Of a DNA stretch of 22,943 bases, positions 15,450-22,938 are shown one piece after another; the first letter of the stretch is position 1, and the number at the start of each line of letters is the position of its first letter. Below the pieces are notes generated by a model. That model was given only the letters and a program-made list of their open reading frames with translations. It had not been told where the DNA came from and searched no databases. The stretch spans positions 1 through 22,943 of the forward strand of contig CAADUO010000028.1 of the NCBI GenBank assembly GCA_900752215.1, given 5' to 3'. This stretch comes from an uncultured Collinsella sp. Lineage in GTDB: Bacteria; Actinomycetota; Coriobacteriia; Coriobacteriales; Coriobacteriaceae. The translations under genes were made by a program, and so were the position numbers.

Positions 15450-17299
15450 GAAAGATCACTCTCCGTATAGGTTCTTTGGTATCCGAGCAAATATAGGCAT
15501 ATCCCAACGATTATAGAGGATAGGGTTCCCGCAACCGCCGCCTTGGCGACGACCGCGGCTGCAAGGCTGGCAATTTCCATATGGTGTGCAAGACAGGACG
15601 CCGCTGCGCAGCCGATGCCGGTGACAGCGATGGCGGCGATTGCGGCAAGGTTTGAGCCCTGATCGGCACGCTTGGCATGGGCATTGAGCAGCGCGGATGA
15701 CGCTGCGGCAGTTGCCGCGACCAGCACAAAGGCAGCCCAAAGGAGCGGGTCTCCCAGCGCTGCGGCAACGTTACCGAGCCCCAGCACGCCTCCGGCTGAA
15801 AGCGCGACCGTGGCCAGACGGGCAAAAAGCGCGCCCATGCCCGTTGCCGCGGCGGCGCTTGCCGGGCCGAGCCAAAATGACGCGACGCCGGCGGCGACCC
15901 CAGCTGCCAGGAAGGTATTGCCGGTCAGACAGCCAAGCGCGAGTGCACAGGTGAGCGTGGCGCTCGCGGCAGTCTCGGTGCGACCCCAGGCGATCCACCA
16001 ACCGGACATGGCGGCGGCAAAGATCACCGCGACGGGCAGCATCGACAGGATGCCTTGTGCCTGCATGGTGGCGTTGGCCATGAGCACCAAAAAGCCCACA
16101 GCCGAGATGGCCGAGCCAATCTGGGGGGCCAGGCCAGCCGCCGCTCCGATCGCGATGGCCGCAATGACCAGGCCGGGAAGCGCCGCGACCCCGGCCGTTT
16201 GCATCAGTAAAAAGCTAAAGGTGCCGCACGTTAGCGCCGAGATAGTGCGCATGGTGTAGTCGCGCGCATGGCTCCAGCGCGTGCCCGCCCAGCCGAGTGC
16301 GGGGTCGACCTCGATGGCGTCGTCCTCGTAGTGCGACGGCTCGATATCGTCGAGTTCCTGCTCGTCATCCGAAAGCTCGCCAACCATTTGCTCCAGGCTG
16401 CGACGGCCCTCGCGCACGCTGCCCAGACCGGCAAGGAGCTGGTCGCAAAATGCCTCGATGCTGTTGGGGCGGTCCTGCGGCATGGGGGAGAGCGCGCTCA
16501 TGAGCGCGGCCTCGGCTCCCGGGGGAAAGTGTGGTATCAGCTCGCTGGGATAGGTGGTGCCGCCGATGATGCGGTCGAGCGAGTCGGCGGGCGTGGCCGC
16601 CATAAAGGGAGCGCTGCCGCACAGGCCCTCGTAGATCACACAGGCGAGGGCAAAGACATCGGCGCGCTCGTCGACCGTGCCGGTCTCGATATCGAGCTGC
16701 TCGGGCGGCATGTAGCCGATGGTGCCGCCGCGTGAGCCGCCAAAGCCACCGGCGGACGACAGTCGCGCCATGCCAAAGTCGGTGAGCTTTACATTGCCCG
16801 AGTGGTCGATGAGCACGTTGGCGGGCTTAATGTCCAGGTGGAGTACGCCATTACTATGAGCGAAGGTGAGCGCCTGGCCCAGGGCATCGGCAATGGCCGC
16901 GGCCTCGTCAAAGGTAAGTGAGTGGCCGTCCACGCGGTGCAAAAACTCGGCCAGCGACATGCCATCGACATATTCCATAACCAGGTAGGCATAGGCTGTG
17001 TCGTGCGTAAAGTCGATGACCTGCACGATATTGGGATGTTGAAGCATGGCGGCGGTGTGCGCCTCGCGCAGGACATCCATGATGTCGCTGGCGGGCATGC
17101 CGACACCGTTAATAAGGGGGATGCGCTTAATGGCGACGCGGCGGCGCAGGTGCGTGTCGCGGCAGATCTCGATGGAGCCAAAACCGCCGGTCGCAAGTGT
17201 CTCGAGCGGCTGGTACCGCTTGAGCAGCTCGCGAGAGCTGGTGCCCTCCAAAGGAACGTCCGGCGAGAACCGGGCGGTATGTTGCGAGAAAAGCGGCAT
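15446..17299 (-). CDS. Polytopic membrane Ser/Thr protein kinase (HLD variant)
   Basis: 617 residues. The N-terminal Hanks-type kinase domain (about 28-290) has TGGFGS glycine loop, Lys58, DFG (174-176), GTIGYMPPEQ and a helix rich in Asp/Glu at about 308-335. The catalytic loop reads HLDIKPANV, so Arg of the usual HRD is Leu (non-RD kinase); such kinases are often active without activation-loop phosphorylation. From about 350 to 605 there are roughly eight or more hydrophobic Ala/Gly-rich segments, giving a multi-spanning membrane domain rather than PASTA repeats. The ATG at 17299 has GAGGG 6 bases upstream; an upstream TTG is less likely. It heads the fhaA-fhaB-pstP-rodA/pbpA-pknB operon and may take the role of the missing pknA. 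The ligand or partner of its membrane domain is unknown. Confidence 0.9.
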   Translation of the reverse strand: MPLFSQHTARFSPDVPLEGTSSRELLKRYQPLETLATGGFGSIEICRDTHLRRRVAIKRIPLINGVGMPASDIMDVLREAHTAAMLQHPNIVQVIDFTHDTAYAYLVMEYVDGMSLAEFLHRVDGHSLTFDEAAAIADALGQALTFAHSNGVLHLDIKPANVLIDHSGNVKLTDFGMARLSSAGGFGGSRGGTIGYMPPEQLDIETGTVDERADVFALACVIYEGLCGSAPFMAATPADSLDRIIGGTTYPSELIPHFPPGAEAALMSALSPMPQDRPNSIEAFCDQLLAGLGSVREGRRSLEQMVGELSDDEQELDDIEPSHYEDDAIEVDPALGWAGTRWSHARDYTMRTISALTCGTFSFLLMQTAGVAALPGLVIAAIAIGAAAGLAPQIGSAISAVGFLVLMANATMQAQGILSMLPVAVIFAAAMSGWWIAWGRTETAASATLTCALALGCLTGNTFLAAGVAAGVASFWLGPASAAAATGMGALFARLATVALSAGGVLGLGNVAAALGDPLLWAAFVLVAATAAASSALLNAHAKRADQGSNLAAIAAIAVTGIGCAAASCLAHHMEIASLAAAVVAKAAVAGTLSSIIVGICLYLLGYQRTYTESDLS

Positions 17300-17375
17300 G
17301 GCCAACCCTCGTGCGTTTAAAGTTCGTTTGCGAGCGGCGGGCGCGGGGCCGAGCCGTTCGCGGTGGCATAGATGC

Positions 17376-17388
17376 TGCTAGTGTAGCA
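17376..17388. promoter_or_regulatory. Possible promoter/operator of the kinase operon
   Basis: The perfect short palindrome TGCTA-GTG-TAGCA contains a minus-strand TACACT, a plausible -10, 80 bases before the first kinase start. No matching -35 is seen. The 144-bp gap (17300-17443) must hold the operon promoter, and this is the best candidate within it. Confidence 0.25.
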
Positions 17389-17443
17389 CGCTCGGGTGCA
17401 TGGGGAGGATAGCGGGATGCGAGGCTGCCTGCCTGGCTTGGCC

Positions 17444-18160
17444 TTAGCGCTTCTTCTTGTTCTTCTTCTGCTTGCGCCGCTTGCCCTTGGTCTCCTGGGG
17501 CTTGTCGCCCTGCTTGGCCTCGGCGGCGGCCTTCTCGGCCTTCATTTTCTTCTTCTTGGTCTCGATGCGGAGTTTTTTGTTGATGCGGGCCTTGAGGAAG
17601 GGACCGAACTGCTCGGCATCGCCACGGACGAAGGTGTCCTTGGGGATCGTCACGCCCTGGTCGGCGAACATGGCCACAAAGATGCGCTCGCCGTCGAGTA
17701 CGTGGTCGAGCTTGTCAAACGGGAAGAACTGCGACTTGCCGCTCTTGCCCCAAACCATCAGGCCGTCCTCGTTGGCGGCGACGCGGCGATAGCGGCCACC
17801 CATGGACTCGTCGGCCTCGACGGCGTCGATAAAGTCGCGGGCGAGCGTGTGGTGCAGGTTCTTGCTCCACCAGGCCAAAAAGGCGCCGAACACGATCAAC
17901 ACGACGCCGAACTTGATCCAGCTGCCGCCGGCCACCAGCATGCCGATGCCGATGAGCGCGGCAACTGCCGCGGCGACATACAGCGAGCCGCGACGCCTGG
18001 GCGAGGCGACCAGGCGGGCGAAGTCGGTGACCAGGTCGTTTTCGTACTGGTACTCGTTGAGGTACAGGATGCCGTCATCGGCTGCGGCCTGCTCCTCGAG
18101 CGCGACCTCGACCTGGTCGGCTGCTTCGGAGGGAACGAGGTTGCTCTCTGCGTCTGCCAT
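17444..18160 (-). CDS. YcxB-like membrane protein with Lys-rich tail
   Basis: 238 residues. An acidic N-terminus (1-55) is followed by two adjacent membrane helices (about 58-98), and then a soluble domain resembling YcxB-family proteins: W-containing start GLMVWGKSG, FPFDKLDHVLDGERIFVAMF, and the typical VTIPKDTFVRG ending. The last ~40 residues are Lys/Glu-rich and end in a run of Lys/Arg/Asn that could bind nucleic acid or acidic lipid. The function of the family is not known. It has an AGGAG site about 10 bases before the ATG. It is transcribed divergently from dnaX and its stop is about 140 bp upstream of the kinase operon. Confidence 0.82.
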   Translation of the reverse strand: MADAESNLVPSEAADQVEVALEEQAAADDGILYLNEYQYENDLVTDFARLVASPRRRGSLYVAAAVAALIGIGMLVAGGSWIKFGVVLIVFGAFLAWWSKNLHHTLARDFIDAVEADESMGGRYRRVAANEDGLMVWGKSGKSQFFPFDKLDHVLDGERIFVAMFADQGVTIPKDTFVRGDAEQFGPFLKARINKKLRIETKKKKMKAEKAAAEAKQGDKPQETKGKRRKQKKNKKKR

Positions 18161-18276
18161 GCTCTTTGGACTCCTATCGCGGCGGGCTCGCCGTACGGGT
18201 TATTATGGAATGCAGTATGCCGTGCGACCGCATGGCCGCCGCGGCAACAAGACTCAGTATACCCGGGGGAGCACCC
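18161..18276. promoter_or_regulatory. Divergent intergenic region between the YcxB-like gene and dnaX
   Basis: This 116-bp region must hold promoters for both genes. It contains AT islands TTATTATGG (about 18199-18207) and AGTATAC (about 18255-18261) in GC-rich surroundings, either of which could be a -10, and the dnaX ribosome site GGGGGAG. No complete -35/-10 pair is convincing in either direction. Confidence 0.3.
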
Positions 18277-20757
18277 ATGGAATCGTTGTACCGAAAGTAT
18301 CGCCCGCTCACCTTTGACTCCGTGGTGGGCCAGCAGCATATCGTCTCGACGCTCGAGCACGCCATCACCGAGGGGCGCCTGTCCCACGCCTACCTGTTCT
18401 GCGGACCGCGCGGCACGGGCAAGACCACCATGGCGCGCATTCTGGCCAAGGCGCTGCTGTGCCGCAATGCCGAGGCGGCGCGCGCCGAGGGTGCAAGCGG
18501 CTGCATGCCCGACGGTACTTGCGAGGAGTGCGAGCTCATTGCCGAGGGTAACCACCCCGATGTCTACGAGCTCGATGCCGCAAGCCGTACCGGCGTGGAC
18601 AACGTGCGCGAGGAAATCATCAACTCCGTCAACTTTGCCCCAGTGCGCGGCAAGTACAAGATCTATATTATCGACGAGGTCCACATGCTCACAACGGCGG
18701 CGTTTAACGCGCTGCTCAAGACGCTCGAGGAGCCGCCGGCACACGTGATCTTTGTGCTGTGCACCACCGACCCGCAAAAGATTCTGGAGACCATCCTCTC
18801 GCGCTGCCAGCGCTTCGATTTCCACCGCATCGGCAACGAGGATATCGAGCATCGCCTGTCTTACGTGTGCGAGCAGGAGGGCTTCGATTACGACGACGAG
18901 GCGCTGGCCATCGTGGCGCGCCATGCCAAGGGCGGCATGCGCGACGCGTTGTCCACGCTGGAGCAGCTGAGCGTTTTTGGCAACGGCGCCGTGCATGCGG
19001 ACGATGCCCGCTCGCTTTTGGGCGAGGTTTCGGACCAGATCCTGGGCGAGTTTGCCCGCGCCATCGCCGATCGCGATGTTGCCGAGCTCTATGGACTGAT
19101 CCGTGCGCAGGTCGAGGAGGGCAATGACCTGCTGGAGCTGACGCGCGACCTGGTGGCGCATGTGCGTGACGTGTACGTTGCCTGCGTTGCCGGTGCCCGT
19201 GCCGAGCTGTTTGAGGGCGGCTCCGAGCAGGCCGAGGCGCTTGCTGCCGAGGCCGCTGCCTTTGGCGAGCATCCTGCCGACCGCCTGGCCCGTGTGCTGA
19301 CAGTGCTCGATGATGCCGCACTGGAGATGAGGGGCGCGAGCGACGTGCGCCTGGTGCTCGAGATTGCCTGCACGCGTCTGGCACGTCCCGAGGCTGATTT
19401 AACGATTGAGGCATTGGCCGAGCGCGTGGCACGCCTGGAGGCCATGGTCGCCAACGGCGCCGTGCCGGCGAGCGTGGCTGCTGCTCAGGCCGCCGCGCCT
19501 GAAGCATCCGTACCCGCTGCTGCCCAGCAGCCGACGCTAATTTCGGGCGCCCGTGCTGCTGCTCCGGCGGCATCCGCTGCCCCCGCTGCTACGTCCGCGC
19601 GCCAGGGCGGTATGCCTTGGGACCGTGGTGCTGCCGCTCCGGCGGCTCAGCCTGCGCCCCGTTCTGCGTCCGTGTCAGCTTCCAAGCCTGCAGCGCCTGC
19701 ACCTCAGCCTGCGCCGGCTCCGACGCCTCGGCCCGTTGCGGCCCCCGCGCCTGCCACCGCTCCGGCACCTAAGCCCCAGTCCAACAATGCCGCCCAGGTT
19801 GCCGCCGCCGGCGCCGTCGAGACCCCCGCGGTTGAGGACGCCGGCGAGCTCCAGCGCAAATGGGCCGAGGTTGTCGAGCGCGTCAAGGCGCGTCAGGCTT
19901 CCTACGCAGGGCTTTTGCTCAACGCCCGCGCCACGGCCGACGACGGCTCCAAGCTCACGGTCTCGTTCCCCGCGGGTTCGACTTTTGCCATTAAGATGCT
20001 CGGTCGCGCCGATACACAGTCGGTGGTTCTGCCGACGGTCTGCGCAGTCTTCGGTCGTCGTACCGTCGACTATGTCCTGGATGGGGGTGGCACGCCGGCT
20101 CCTCAACATGAGGAGCATTCTCCATCTGCACGGGCTGCGGCATCTGCGGACCCGCAACCCGTGTCCTCGGCGGCCCCTGCATTCTCGAGCGCCAGCGCGT
20201 CGCAGCAGCAAACGGCACCGGTAGCGGCATCGACCCCGTCGGCGCCTAAGCCCGCGGCGCCCAAACCGGCTGCTCCGACACCCGCGCCCAAGCCCGCCTC
20301 GCCCGCGCCCAAGTCGTCTGACCTGGGCAAAGCCCCCTGGCTACGCTCCGACAACCCCGCCGGCGCTCCTGCCACGGGTAAGCTCCCGACTGAGCCCGCA
20401 CCCCGTGCGCCCGAGCGCTCTGCCGCTCCCAAATCTCAGCCTGCCGCGTCGTCTGCGCTATGGGAATCCGAGCAGGTTCCCTACGACGATGCCATGGTCG
20501 GCGGTTTTGCTGCCGATGCTGGTGGGGACGATCTGCCTCCGTTCGACGTGCCGGGTGCGGCGTCCGCGCCCAAGTCCGCTGCAACTGCCCCCAAAGAGGA
20601 GGACGCTCCTGCAGCTCCCTGGGAGTCCAACCCCGGTGCGGGCAGCCCCTTCGGCCATCAGGGTGCAGCCCCGAGCATTCCGCAGACCGAGGACGAGGCC
20701 AAAGCCCTCATCCGCAGCGTCTTCGGTCAGTCCACCATCTTCAAGCCGGTGGAGTAG
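18277..20757 (+). CDS. dnaX: DNA polymerase III subunit gamma/tau (DnaX)
   Basis: 826 residues; the clamp-loader ATPase of the replisome. The ATG at 18277 has GGGGGAG at good spacing and gives the canonical start MESLYRKYRP; the longer open frame upstream is rejected. Motifs: Walker A GPRGTGKT (43-50), Zn-binding Cys62, Cys76, Cys82 and Cys85, Walker B IIDEVHML (131-138), sensor CTTD (162-165) and SRC (175-177). Domain III ends near 370. The C-terminal half is long and Pro/Ala/Lys-rich (about 395-530 and 620-800). It is interrupted by a folded tau-like segment (LQRKWAEVVERVKARQ, about 555-620) and closes with a conserved-looking end TEDEAKALIRSVFG. No A-rich slippery site for programmed frameshifting was seen. 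Confidence 0.97.
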   Translation: MESLYRKYRPLTFDSVVGQQHIVSTLEHAITEGRLSHAYLFCGPRGTGKTTMARILAKALLCRNAEAARAEGASGCMPDGTCEECELIAEGNHPDVYELDAASRTGVDNVREEIINSVNFAPVRGKYKIYIIDEVHMLTTAAFNALLKTLEEPPAHVIFVLCTTDPQKILETILSRCQRFDFHRIGNEDIEHRLSYVCEQEGFDYDDEALAIVARHAKGGMRDALSTLEQLSVFGNGAVHADDARSLLGEVSDQILGEFARAIADRDVAELYGLIRAQVEEGNDLLELTRDLVAHVRDVYVACVAGARAELFEGGSEQAEALAAEAAAFGEHPADRLARVLTVLDDAALEMRGASDVRLVLEIACTRLARPEADLTIEALAERVARLEAMVANGAVPASVAAAQAAAPEASVPAAAQQPTLISGARAAAPAASAAPAATSARQGGMPWDRGAAAPAAQPAPRSASVSASKPAAPAPQPAPAPTPRPVAAPAPATAPAPKPQSNNAAQVAAAGAVETPAVEDAGELQRKWAEVVERVKARQASYAGLLLNARATADDGSKLTVSFPAGSTFAIKMLGRADTQSVVLPTVCAVFGRRTVDYVLDGGGTPAPQHEEHSPSARAAASADPQPVSSAAPAFSSASASQQQTAPVAASTPSAPKPAAPKPAAPTPAPKPASPAPKSSDLGKAPWLRSDNPAGAPATGKLPTEPAPRAPERSAAPKSQPAASSALWESEQVPYDDAMVGGFAADAGGDDLPPFDVPGAASAPKSAATAPKEEDAPAAPWESNPGAGSPFGHQGAAPSIPQTEDEAKALIRSVFGQSTIFKPVE

Positions 20758-20778
20758 CTGCGCAGGCGGGTATACTGC

Positions 20779-21252
20779 TCAAGAAGAGAACCCCTTGCCC
20801 GGGCGCATCTGTATTTCGGACATGTGCAACGTGGCGCCGCGTATATCGCATTCGAGCAGACAGGTGCGTGACGGTCGGCCTAGGATGCTGAGGTCGATAC
20901 GATACGTCGCATGGCTGTCCGTGTACTCGACTTGCTCGGCGTTGAGGGTTGCTCCGATTGTCAAGAAAGCGCCTGGTTCGGCATCGACAATCTTGAAGTC
21001 CTTTATCTTGACATTGAACTCTTGGTAGAGGGACGGGCTGTTGTAGTAAACGGTTCGGGTTCCGTCGGTGCACTTATCGGTCGTCTCCCATTTGACGATG
21101 GGCTGGTCCGAGTTGGCTATCAGCAGTTCTGCTCCAAAGGCTATAGCATGGGTGATGACAACCAGCAATGCCCAGCCGACAAAGAGATAGAGAACCAAAT
21201 ATGCAACGGGGTGTTTTGAGCGGATGTTTTGGAGCGCGTCGGGGGCATTCAT
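20779..21252 (-). CDS. Hypothetical one-TM extracytoplasmic protein
   Basis: 157 residues with no recognised family. One hydrophobic helix (about 16-47) follows a short cytoplasmic N-terminus, and the rest is a probable extracytoplasmic beta-rich domain (KWETTDKCTDGTRTVYYN, IDLSILGRPSRTC). It has two or three Cys that could form a disulphide. GGAGG lies 7 bases before the ATG, and a perfect TATAAT -10 is present upstream, so it is likely expressed on its own. It converges on dnaX with only 21 bp between the two stops and no room for a terminator there. Confidence 0.7.
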   Translation of the reverse strand: MNAPDALQNIRSKHPVAYLVLYLFVGWALLVVITHAIAFGAELLIANSDQPIVKWETTDKCTDGTRTVYYNSPSLYQEFNVKIKDFKIVDAEPGAFLTIGATLNAEQVEYTDSHATYRIDLSILGRPSRTCLLECDIRGATLHMSEIQMRPGKGFSS

Positions 21253-21265
21253 GGGGCACCTCCAA

Positions 21266-21292
21266 ATTGCTATCTATGGCAATCAAATTATA
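21266..21292 (-). promoter_or_regulatory. Probable promoter of the one-TM protein gene
   Basis: On the minus strand TATAAT (21292-21287) lies 34 bases before the start codon; no clear -35 accompanies it. An inverted repeat ATTGC...GCAAT (21266-21270, 21279-21283) covers the expected transcription start and could be an operator. Confidence 0.45.
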
Positions 21293-21511
21293 CCCTGCTG
21301 CCATGTGCGCCGCCTCGAGTAGTGGCTCGGCATTTAGCCATTTAGTGGGACGCATAAAATGTCGGATTTCGGCTCTACAAGATTTAGCTTTCAATATTAT
21401 GCAGATGCGAATTATTCAACTTTGCATAATTTTTGGGTGCGGCTTGCACTCCAGGACATGTATATCGACTGAGGTAGTGTGTCCGCCCCGTTCGCTGGCC
21501 TCGCGCCGTGG

Positions 21512-21517
21512 TACGAT
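21512..21517 (+). promoter_or_regulatory. Possible -10 of the ebfC-recR promoter
   Basis: TACGAT followed by a T-run, about 75 bases before the ebfC start. Weak -35 candidates (GTTCGC region, 21490-21496) lie at about 16 bp. This is the best-placed promoter-like element before ebfC. Confidence 0.3.
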
Positions 21518-21592
21518 TTTTGAGTTTGAAAGTCCTGCCGTGCTCCGACTGCCCTTGCAGCTCGGCGTGCGGCCGCACGTAAAGGAGCCATC

Positions 21593-21913
21593 ATGGCCGG
21601 TATGAACATGCAGCAGATGATGAAGCAGGCTCGCAAGATGCAGGAGCAGCTTGCCGCCGCGCAGGAGAACCTCAAGTCCCAGACCGTCGACGCCTCTGCC
21701 GGCGGCGGCATGGTCAAGGTGACCGTTAACGGCGAGATGGAGCTCGTCAACCTCACCATCGATCCCGATGCCCTCGATCCCGAGGACGTCGATATGCTGC
21801 AGGATATGATCATGGCTGCCGTCAACGAGGCCGTCCGCGGCGTCAACGAGCTCGCCAACAAGCAGATGGGCGCCATCACCGGCGGCCTCAACATCCCGGG
21901 CATGCCGTTCTAA
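21593..21913 (+). CDS. ebfC: YbaB/EbfC nucleoid-associated protein
   Basis: 106 residues, the usual length for the family. It starts with the Met/Gln-rich helix GMNMQQMMKQARKMQEQL and has the central beta segment GGGMVKVTVNGEMELVNLTIDP and a C-terminal helix. The protein is a small DNA-binding dimer and typically lies directly upstream of recR. AAAGGAG precedes the ATG by 7 bases. The recR start is 13 bases after its stop, so the two are co-transcribed. Confidence 0.96.
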   Translation: MAGMNMQQMMKQARKMQEQLAAAQENLKSQTVDASAGGGMVKVTVNGEMELVNLTIDPDALDPEDVDMLQDMIMAAVNEAVRGVNELANKQMGAITGGLNIPGMPF

Positions 21914-21926
21914 GACACGCATATAT

Positions 21927-22523
21927 ATGAGTGCGAATCACAGTCTGCAAAAACTGCTCGATGAGCTGGGCCGTCTGCCGGGCATTGGTCCCAAGTCGGC
22001 CCAGCGCATCGCCTATTACCTGTTGGAGGCCGATGCCGAGGAGGCCCGCCGCCTGGCCGAGGCCATCCTGGAGGTCAAGCAGGAGGTCCACTTTTGCAGC
22101 CGTTGCTTTAACTACGCCACGGCCGACGAGTGTTCCATCTGTCAGGATTCGATGCGCGACACCACTCGCATTTGCGTGGTGGGCGAGCCGCGCGATGTCC
22201 AGGCGATCGAGCGCACGGGCAGCTACCACGGTCTCTACCACGTATTGGGCGGCGTGATCAGTCCCATGGACAAGATTGGCCCCGAGCAGCTGCACATTCG
22301 CGAGCTGCTGGCACGCTTGGGCCACGAGGACATCCATGAGGTCATCATCGCCACCAACCCCAACATCGAGGGCGAGACCACGGCGAGCTACCTGGCCCGT
22401 ACCATCAAGCCGTTGGGCGTCGAGGTATCGCGTCTGGCGAGCGGCCTGCCCGTGGGCGGCGACCTGGAGTATGCCGACGAGCTTACGCTTGGCCGCGCCA
22501 TCGAGGCCCGTCGCGCGATTTAG
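21927..22523 (+). CDS. recR: Recombination mediator RecR
   Basis: 198 residues, full family length. It has a helix-hairpin-helix LPGIGPKSAQRIAYYLL (17-33), a C4 zinc finger (Cys57, 60, 69, 72), a Toprim domain from about 80 (ICVVGEPRDV, GGVISPMDKIGPE) and the C-terminal YADELTLGRAIEARR. With RecO/RecF it loads RecA at gaps. No Shine-Dalgarno sequence is visible before the ATG (upstream bases are CACGCATATAT), so translation probably relies on reinitiation after ebfC. Confidence 0.97.
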   Translation: MSANHSLQKLLDELGRLPGIGPKSAQRIAYYLLEADAEEARRLAEAILEVKQEVHFCSRCFNYATADECSICQDSMRDTTRICVVGEPRDVQAIERTGSYHGLYHVLGGVISPMDKIGPEQLHIRELLARLGHEDIHEVIIATNPNIEGETTASYLARTIKPLGVEVSRLASGLPVGGDLEYADELTLGRAIEARRAI

Positions 22524-22560
22524 GTGGCGAGCCTGCTCCTGCCGCATGTTTTCCTCGCGA

Positions 22561-22590
22561 CGCACGGGGTAGCCATAATTTTCCCGTGCG
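22561..22590. repeat. 8-bp inverted repeat after recR
   Basis: CGCACGGG (22561-22568) and CCCGTGCG (22583-22590) pair perfectly around a 14-base loop. It lies 38 bases after the recR stop. It may be a weak terminator (no strong T tail) or an operator. Confidence 0.5.
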
Positions 22591-22598
22591 ACTGTGAG

Positions 22599-22614
22599 TT
22601 TGTTGTGCAACAAA
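22599..22614. promoter_or_regulatory. Palindromic operator-like site 1
   Basis: TTTGTTG-TG-CAACAAA is a near-continuous palindrome. Its core GTTGTGCAAC recurs as GTTGCGCAAC at 22675-22684, which resembles the spacing and symmetry of LacI-family operators. Confidence 0.4.
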
Positions 22615-22674
22615 GATGCTTCGTATCCGCTTATCGCATGGATGCTTCCGCTCGCATCCTTAATTTGCCCATTC

Positions 22675-22706
22675 GTTGCGCAACCTTTTGGGTTTGCTGA
22701 TACACT
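22675..22706 (+). promoter_or_regulatory. Extended -10 promoter with overlapping palindrome
   Basis: TG-A-TACACT (22698-22706) is a good extended -10. TTGCGC (22676-22681) is a possible -35 at a long 19-bp spacing and lies inside the palindrome GTTGCGCAAC (22675-22684). A repressor bound there would block the promoter. Confidence 0.5.
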
Positions 22707-22728
22707 CAAATATGGATTCGAATGAATG

Positions 22729-22756
22729 CGCCGCTTCTGAGCGGCGTGTTTTTGTT
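22729..22756 (+). terminator. Leader terminator / attenuator-like hairpin
   Basis: Stem CGCCGCT (22729-22735) with AGCGGCG (22740-22746), loop TCTG, followed by TGTTTTTGTT. It lies between a promoter and a strong ribosome site, so it may terminate a short leader RNA and regulate the gene that follows. Confidence 0.6.
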
Positions 22757-22768
22757 GGAGGAGAACGC

Positions 22769-22876
22769 ATGCGGCCCGGTGGCACTCAGACAAAGCGCGG
22801 CGCCGCGGTGCGCATGCGACGCCGACTGGGCTTGGCACCGCGGGCGTACGCACTGCTATCGTGCTCGCTCATATGA
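22769..22876 (+). CDS. Possible small protein after a leader terminator
   Basis: A 35-residue basic ORF (TKRGAAVRMRRRLG, then a short hydrophobic end AYALLSCSLI) with a strong GGAGGAG site 5 bases before the ATG. No family is recognised. The frame is also open upstream to an ATG at 22712, five bases after the -10, which would give a leaderless 54-residue version. The stop overlaps another ATG (22873) whose frame stays open to the window end. It could be a real small protein, a leader peptide, or the start of a gene broken by a frameshift. Confidence 0.3.
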   Translation: MRPGGTQTKRGAAVRMRRRLGLAPRAYALLSCSLI

Positions 22877-22902
22877 CCCAATCCGCTGTCAAGAGCCACA
22901 AT

Positions 22903-22938
22903 GGCCCCGCCGACCGCTTGCAATCGGTCGGCGGGGCC
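22903..22938. terminator. Strong GC hairpin at the window end
   Basis: A perfect 14-bp stem, GGCCCCGCCGACCG (22903-22916) with 22925-22938, around CTTGCAAT. The minus-side tail is not T-rich and the plus-side tail is cut by the window edge, so direction is undetermined. Confidence 0.6.

Larger units (their letters stand above)
21253..21592. other. Divergent intergenic region before ebfC
   Basis: No gene is seen in these 340 bp. The middle (about 21330-21435) is much richer in A/T than the genes around it and includes an 8-bp perfect inverted repeat, ATTATGCA (21396-21403) with TGCATAAT (21423-21430), followed by TTTT. I looked for the SRP RNA gene that sometimes lies near dnaX-ebfC-recR and did not find its conserved GGAAGCAGC-type loop. 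Confidence 0.5.

Noticed and set aside
18166..18276. An upstream extension of dnaX by 37 codons
   Set aside because: The ATG at 18277 has the ribosome site and gives the family N-terminus; the extension covers the promoter region.
17896..19272. A 458-codon minus-strand ORF across the ycxB-dnaX junction
   Set aside because: It is antisense to dnaX and out of frame with the YcxB-like gene, with no family match.
18277..20757. Programmed frameshift in dnaX
   Set aside because: No AAAAAAG-type slippery heptamer with a downstream hairpin was found in the coding sequence.
21253..21592. A signal recognition particle RNA gene between dnaX and ebfC
   Set aside because: The conserved SRP RNA loop and flanking helix could not be found.
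21888..22853. A 321-codon minus-strand ORF opposite recR
   Set aside because: It is antisense to a well-conserved recR and shows no domain.
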